This document shows positions 60,569-64,000 of a stretch of 64,000 nt of DNA, piece by piece. The stretch's first letter is position 1, and each line of letters starts with the position of its first letter. The notes below the pieces were generated by a model. That model did not search any database, was not told the DNA's origin, and saw only the letters and a program-made list of their open reading frames with translations. The translations under genes were made by a program, and so were the position numbers. Origin of the DNA: Rickettsiales bacterium (GTDB taxonomy: Bacteria; Pseudomonadota; Alphaproteobacteria; G027485855); assembly GCA_027485855.1 (NCBI GenBank), contig JAIXQD010000033.1:62001-126000 (forward strand), read 5' to 3'.

Positions 60569-61896
60569 AATGGCGCCTCAGCTAAACTTTCAGTGATATT
60601 TGGCATATCTGCCTTGCCCACATAAATGCGCCAAGCGGGCGAAGACAAAAGCTCAAGTGCAACTTTTCGCACTTGCTCGGGCGTTACATTTTTTAGCGCC
60701 GCCGCATAATCGGCCAACCATTGCGGCGAAAGTTTTAGCTGCTGCCAGCCCAATAACATTGCTGCCGTATCGCGGTTGCTGGTCATCAGCAAGGGTATTG
60801 AACCCAGCAAATAACCGCGCGCCTCATCCAGCTGTTTTTTGCTGAGTGGTTTTTGCTTAAACTCATCGATAATGCTAAAAATCATGCCATCGGCACGCTG
60901 TAATTGCGCCGCCTCAACCGCAGTGCTCACACTTATAAAAGCAGATTGCTGCAAGGCTGTAAGGCTGCTATTGGCACCATAAGTAAGCCCATGCTCAGCA
61001 CGCAAGAGCTGCATCAAGCGGCTGCTAAAGCCACCACCGCCCAACACATAATCAAGCACTGTCAATGCCGCATAATCGGGCGAAGTGGGCAATAATGCCG
61101 ACCAAACATAAAGCAAGCTTGTTTCGGGCAAATCGTCGCGCTTAATCAAAATTGTTGGCGCTTGCTCGGGCCAAGGCAATTGCGGCGCATCGGCCAAGGC
61201 GCGCTCCGTCCAATCGCCAAAAATATTTGCCGTGAAATTTACCAGCTCTTCGCCAGAAAGATCACCACTGGCCGAAAGATAAACGCCCCCTCTTTGTGCA
61301 ACATTTTGCCAATAAGCACTAACATCATCCTCATCAATATTTTCAAGGCTGGTGGCATTGCCACGCACACTTGTGGCATAAGCCCCGCCAGCAAAACGCC
61401 GCGCATAAAAAGTGCGCCACGCCTGCCAATCGGGGTTGCTTTGATCGGCGCGCAAATCAGCAACAATCTGCTGACGCACACGGGCAAGATCGTCATCATC
61501 AAAACGTGGGCGCGTTAGCAGCTGCTTTAATAAATCCTGCGCTGCAAGCCAATGTGTTTTTGGCACATAAACTGTGCCAACCAACCAATCACGACTGGCG
61601 CTAAAACTGAAATTGATATTTTTATCGCTCAGTATTTGCCGCCACTGAGAGCTTTCATAGCCCGCGGGGCCCTCCTCTAATAATTGTGCGGCCAAATAGG
61701 CCGTACCGGCTTTTTCTGCATTATCGGTTTCGCTGCCGCCGCGCAAAGCAAAGTTAAGCGCCACCACCGGCACCGATTTATCAGTAACCAGCCATGCTGT
61801 TACACCTTTTGGTGCTTGTACTACATCAATGGTCTGCGCCATGGCAAGCGGCGCCCAAAGCAATAGAGCGAAACACAGGATCGTTCTAATCAGCAT
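60565..61896 (-). CDS. M16 family peptidase-like protein, inactive subunit
   Basis: The 443-residue exported protein has a signal peptide (1-20, AMA before QTIDV) and two M16 halves. At the expected zinc site the HxxEH motif is missing and the region reads AGTAYLAAQLLEEG. The second half keeps the family pattern YVLGGGGFSSRLMQLLRAEHGLTYG, the Arg/Tyr segment that binds substrate in the partner subunit. It forms a pair with the next upstream M16 gene, which has the zinc motif. They probably assemble as a processing-peptidase-like heterodimer in the periplasm. It overlaps that gene by 11 bases. Confidence 0.92.
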   Translation of the reverse strand: MLIRTILCFALLLWAPLAMAQTIDVVQAPKGVTAWLVTDKSVPVVALNFALRGGSETDNAEKAGTAYLAAQLLEEGPAGYESSQWRQILSDKNINFSFSASRDWLVGTVYVPKTHWLAAQDLLKQLLTRPRFDDDDLARVRQQIVADLRADQSNPDWQAWRTFYARRFAGGAYATSVRGNATSLENIDEDDVSAYWQNVAQRGGVYLSASGDLSGEELVNFTANIFGDWTERALADAPQLPWPEQAPTILIKRDDLPETSLLYVWSALLPTSPDYAALTVLDYVLGGGGFSSRLMQLLRAEHGLTYGANSSLTALQQSAFISVSTAVEAAQLQRADGMIFSIIDEFKQKPLSKKQLDEARGYLLGSIPLLMTSNRDTAAMLLGWQQLKLSPQWLADYAAALKNVTPEQVRKVALELLSSPAWRIYVGKADMPNITESLAEAPL

Positions 61897-63235
61897 CTTT
61901 ATACTCCGCAGGCAACAAAAGGCCGGTCACTTGTCCGGGTTGCTGCCAGATGCGCTCTGCCGCCGCACGCAGCTCTGGCAAGCTCACATCACCAATGCGT
62001 TGCGGCCAAGCTTCAACATCGGCCACTTTTTGCCCAGTGGCTAAGGCCATGCCAAAGGCATAGCCGGGCGCCAACAAACTATCCCGCGCAAAAACCGCCG
62101 ACTCTTGCAAACGCTGCTTTGCCGCATTAAGCGCTTCTGCCGTTAAGCCCTTTTCAACAAAGAGCGACAAAGATTTTGCCAGCGCCTCTTCGGCCTTTTG
62201 CATTTTAACGTCTGGTCGCGGCGCAAGCACCACTCTAAAATCTGCGCCATAGCGCGCCGCAGCGTCAAAATCTACACTCACTTCTGCCGCAAGCTCTTTA
62301 TCCACCACCAAATCACGATGTAGCCAGCCCGCATCACCGCCCAACATTTCTGCCAAAACTTCTAAAGCGTAAGCCGCCGCAACATTCTGCCCATAGGTTA
62401 CAGCCGGCCACGCTTTAACCAATAGTGGTTGCTGCACCACAGCGTCACGCTTAACAACACGTCGCTGCGTAACCAACGGCTGAGGCTGCTGCTTAGCGGG
62501 CGGCTCAATTTCACGGCTAGGAATTTTCGCCATAGTGCTTGCCAAAACTTTGCGAACTTCGTCGCTGCTCACAGCACCGCTTACCACCAAAACCATATTA
62601 TTGGGCGCATACCAACGCTTATAAAAAGCCTCAGCATCAGCGAGGCGCAAATTTGCCACCTCTTCTTTTAAACCAATAGTGGGCCGGCCATAAGCATGCG
62701 CCCCATAAAGCAGCGAGGCTATCTCTTGCCCAAATTCGCGCATAGGGTTGCTTTCAATTACATTTTTATTCTCGGCCTGCACCACGGCCAACTCAGTTGT
62801 TGCCGAAAGTGGCGTTACTTGCATACCGCGCAAGCGCTTGGCCTCTAAGGCCATAAAGCTCGGCCAATCTTGTTTGGCCACCATGGCCCAGTAAGCGGTA
62901 TAATCTTGGCTGGTAAAAGCATTATCGCGCCCGCCCATGCGGGCCAATGTGGCGCTATATTCGCCGTCAGCCAAACCGACCGAGCCCTTAAACATTAAAT
63001 GCTCTAAATAATGTGCAACGCCACTTACACCCGGTAGTTCATCGGCAGCACCAGCCTTTACCCAAAGCATATGCGCCACAACGGGCGCGCGCATATTGGT
63101 TACCACGACCACTTCAAGCCCATTGGGCAGCAAAAAACTTTCGGGCTTAAAAACTTCAGCTCGCGCCTGTTGCGGCAAACACAATATCGCCAACAGTGCA
63201 ATGGCGTTGACTATATAAGCTTTAACGCCAAGCAT
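61886..63235 (-). CDS. M16 family zinc peptidase, active subunit
   Basis: The protein of about 449 residues has a signal peptide (MLGVKAYIVNAIALLAILCL onward to ARA). The zinc motif HxxEH is seen in GVAHYLEHLMFKGSV, and a distal Glu lies about 75 residues later in ELAVVQAENKNVIESNP. It also has FTSQDYTAYWAMV and YGRPTIGLKEEVANL. The M16 family includes mitochondrial processing peptidase beta. The start is the ATG at 63233-63235, just after the DUF3035 gene stop; a longer reading would overlap that gene. Confidence 0.93.
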   Translation of the reverse strand: MLGVKAYIVNAIALLAILCLPQQARAEVFKPESFLLPNGLEVVVVTNMRAPVVAHMLWVKAGAADELPGVSGVAHYLEHLMFKGSVGLADGEYSATLARMGGRDNAFTSQDYTAYWAMVAKQDWPSFMALEAKRLRGMQVTPLSATTELAVVQAENKNVIESNPMREFGQEIASLLYGAHAYGRPTIGLKEEVANLRLADAEAFYKRWYAPNNMVLVVSGAVSSDEVRKVLASTMAKIPSREIEPPAKQQPQPLVTQRRVVKRDAVVQQPLLVKAWPAVTYGQNVAAAYALEVLAEMLGGDAGWLHRDLVVDKELAAEVSVDFDAAARYGADFRVVLAPRPDVKMQKAEEALAKSLSLFVEKGLTAEALNAAKQRLQESAVFARDSLLAPGYAFGMALATGQKVADVEAWPQRIGDVSLPELRAAAERIWQQPGQVTGLLLPAEYKDAD

Positions 63236-63236
63236 T

Positions 63237-63797
63237 TTATTGAGCCCAAGTGCCAAGCCAGCCGCGCTCATTGCGGCGGCCAATCACGGGCGTTTGCCCC
63301 TCATCGGCGGGTTTATTCTCGGCTTTGTTTTTGAGCAGACGCTCACGCTCGGCCGCAGCATCTACATCTTTCTCGGTGCCAGAAGTTGCTTTTACGCCTA
63401 AAAGGCTTTGCACTAAATTAAGGTCAGCGCGCAATATTTGTGCATCTTGATCTAGTTGTGTACGAATATTCTCACTATCCGCAACAACCGGCGCAGCACC
63501 AATCAACGCGGTTTCGGCCGCACTCAGCGATGGGCTGGCTTGCGGCACTGCGCCTAAAATTTCTTGTGCGGCTTGGGCTGGCGCTGGCGCCTCTTGCGGG
63601 CGGGGCGCACCAGGTTGTGGTGGCTTTAAGCTATAATCGGGTGGCACTTCTAAGGGCTGTTGTTTAGCAACGGCAAACTCATCTGGCACATTACGGCCCA
63701 AACCGAGCGTGCTGCGCACCCCCTCACAGCCGCTGACAAATAATGCCGCCGAGCACAGCACAACAATATGAAGCTGATTAAGAAGTTTTTTTTGCAT
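63237..63797 (-). CDS. DUF3035-type lipoprotein
   Basis: The protein of about 186 residues has a lipoprotein signal with lipobox [41 protein letters not shown] follows, the conserved part of the DUF3035 family (also described as BamF-like beta-barrel assembly lipoproteins in some alphaproteobacteria). The rest is Ala/Glu-rich. The ATG at 63797 gives an ideal lipoprotein signal; an earlier ATG at 63833 would lengthen it. It overlaps the 3' end of lspA by 20 bases. Its own precursor would be a substrate of LspA. Confidence 0.88.
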   Translation of the reverse strand: MQKKLLNQLHIVVLCSAALFVSGCEGVRSTLGLGRNVPDEFAVAKQQPLEVPPDYSLKPPQPGAPRPQEAPAPAQAAQEILGAVPQASPSLSAAETALIGAAPVVADSENIRTQLDQDAQILRADLNLVQSLLGVKATSGTEKDVDAAAERERLLKNKAENKPADEGQTPVIGRRNERGWLGTWAQ

Positions 63798-63999
63798 GCG
63801 CCAATCTTTCCCGTCGATGTTCAAGCCAACCATCTAATAATAACAAACCAACCCCAACCACAATACATGTATCGGCCAAGTTAAATGATGGCCAGTGCCA
63901 ATTCGCTACATGAAAATCCAGAAAATCTACCACCGCGCCAAAACGCAGCCGATCAACCACATTACCAATGGCCCCGCCCAGCACCAAACCCAAGGCCAA
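63778..63999 (-). CDS. lspA: Lipoprotein signal peptidase, 5' part outside the window
   Basis: LspA is the inner-membrane aspartic protease that cleaves prolipoproteins at the lipobox. Only the last 73 codons are present; the gene continues beyond the window end. The two catalytic Asp regions are visible: [19 protein letters not shown] and [15 protein letters not shown]. The second is followed by the last membrane helix and a basic tail. Its usual neighbour ileS would be expected upstream, outside the window. Confidence 0.95.
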   Translation of the reverse strand: MALGLVLGGAIGNVVDRLRFGAVVDFLDFHVANWHWPSFNLADTCIVVGVGLLLLDGWLEHRRERLAHAKKTS

Positions 64000-64000
64000 A

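Overview
The window is a dense, almost fully coding stretch of a Gram-negative chromosome. The base composition is near balance by eye. No rRNA, tRNA, CRISPR array, transposase or integrase is visible, and no gap between genes exceeds about 220 bases. Several features point to an alphaproteobacterium, probably Rhodospirillales-like or a deep-branching relative. Heme is made by 5-aminolevulinate synthase (C4 pathway). MutL carries the endonuclease motif. CysN and CysC are fused. The block lspA / DUF3035 lipoprotein / two M16 peptidases / pgi / pentapeptide protein / mutL, facing rsmD / rluB-like / tadA, is as I recall it from that class. The species is not identified.

Layout. 1-7.1 kb: the end of an FAD amine oxidase, two OmpA-like envelope proteins (one a long TolA-like Pro/Ala/Glu-rich protein), a small unknown protein, suhB and efp. 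7.1-11.7 kb: bamD-recN-ligA. 11.7-22.1 kb, minus strand: pepP-prmA-uvrD, a diguanylate cyclase, and metF-metH. 22.2-25.2 kb: hemA, a degenerate Hpt/receiver protein and secF. 25.2-37.5 kb: a type IVb-like pilus locus in two minus-strand parts. The first part is prepilin peptidase plus two pilin-like proteins. The second is secretin, a PilP/GspC-like protein with Ig-like domains, ATPase, platform protein and two bitopic membrane proteins. A plus-strand cysD-cysNC operon lies between the parts. 37.7-41.1 kb: nadABC. 41.2-45.1 kb: a small unknown gene, a Y-family polymerase with an N-terminal pentapeptide-repeat extension, and acs. 45.2-52.4 kb: a tight plus-strand run typA-ubiA-pmbA-waaA-lpxK-lpxL. 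52.4-55.8 kb: xseA-tadA (minus) and rluB-like-rsmD (plus). 55.8-64 kb, minus strand: mutL, a pentapeptide protein, pgi, the M16 pair, the DUF3035 lipoprotein and the 3' part of lspA.

Most of the content is housekeeping: DNA repair, lipid A and outer-membrane biogenesis, and NAD, heme, methionine and sulfate metabolism. Many genes are joined by 4-base ATGA overlaps. The unusual material is in the pilus locus, the Y-family polymerase and the pseudo-signalling protein upstream of secF. In the pilus locus the pilin N-termini lack Glu5, one pilin has an inserted tail-fibre/adhesin-like module, the PilP-like subunit carries Ig-like domains and the secretin has a long tail. All assignments are from reading the sequence; no database search was run.
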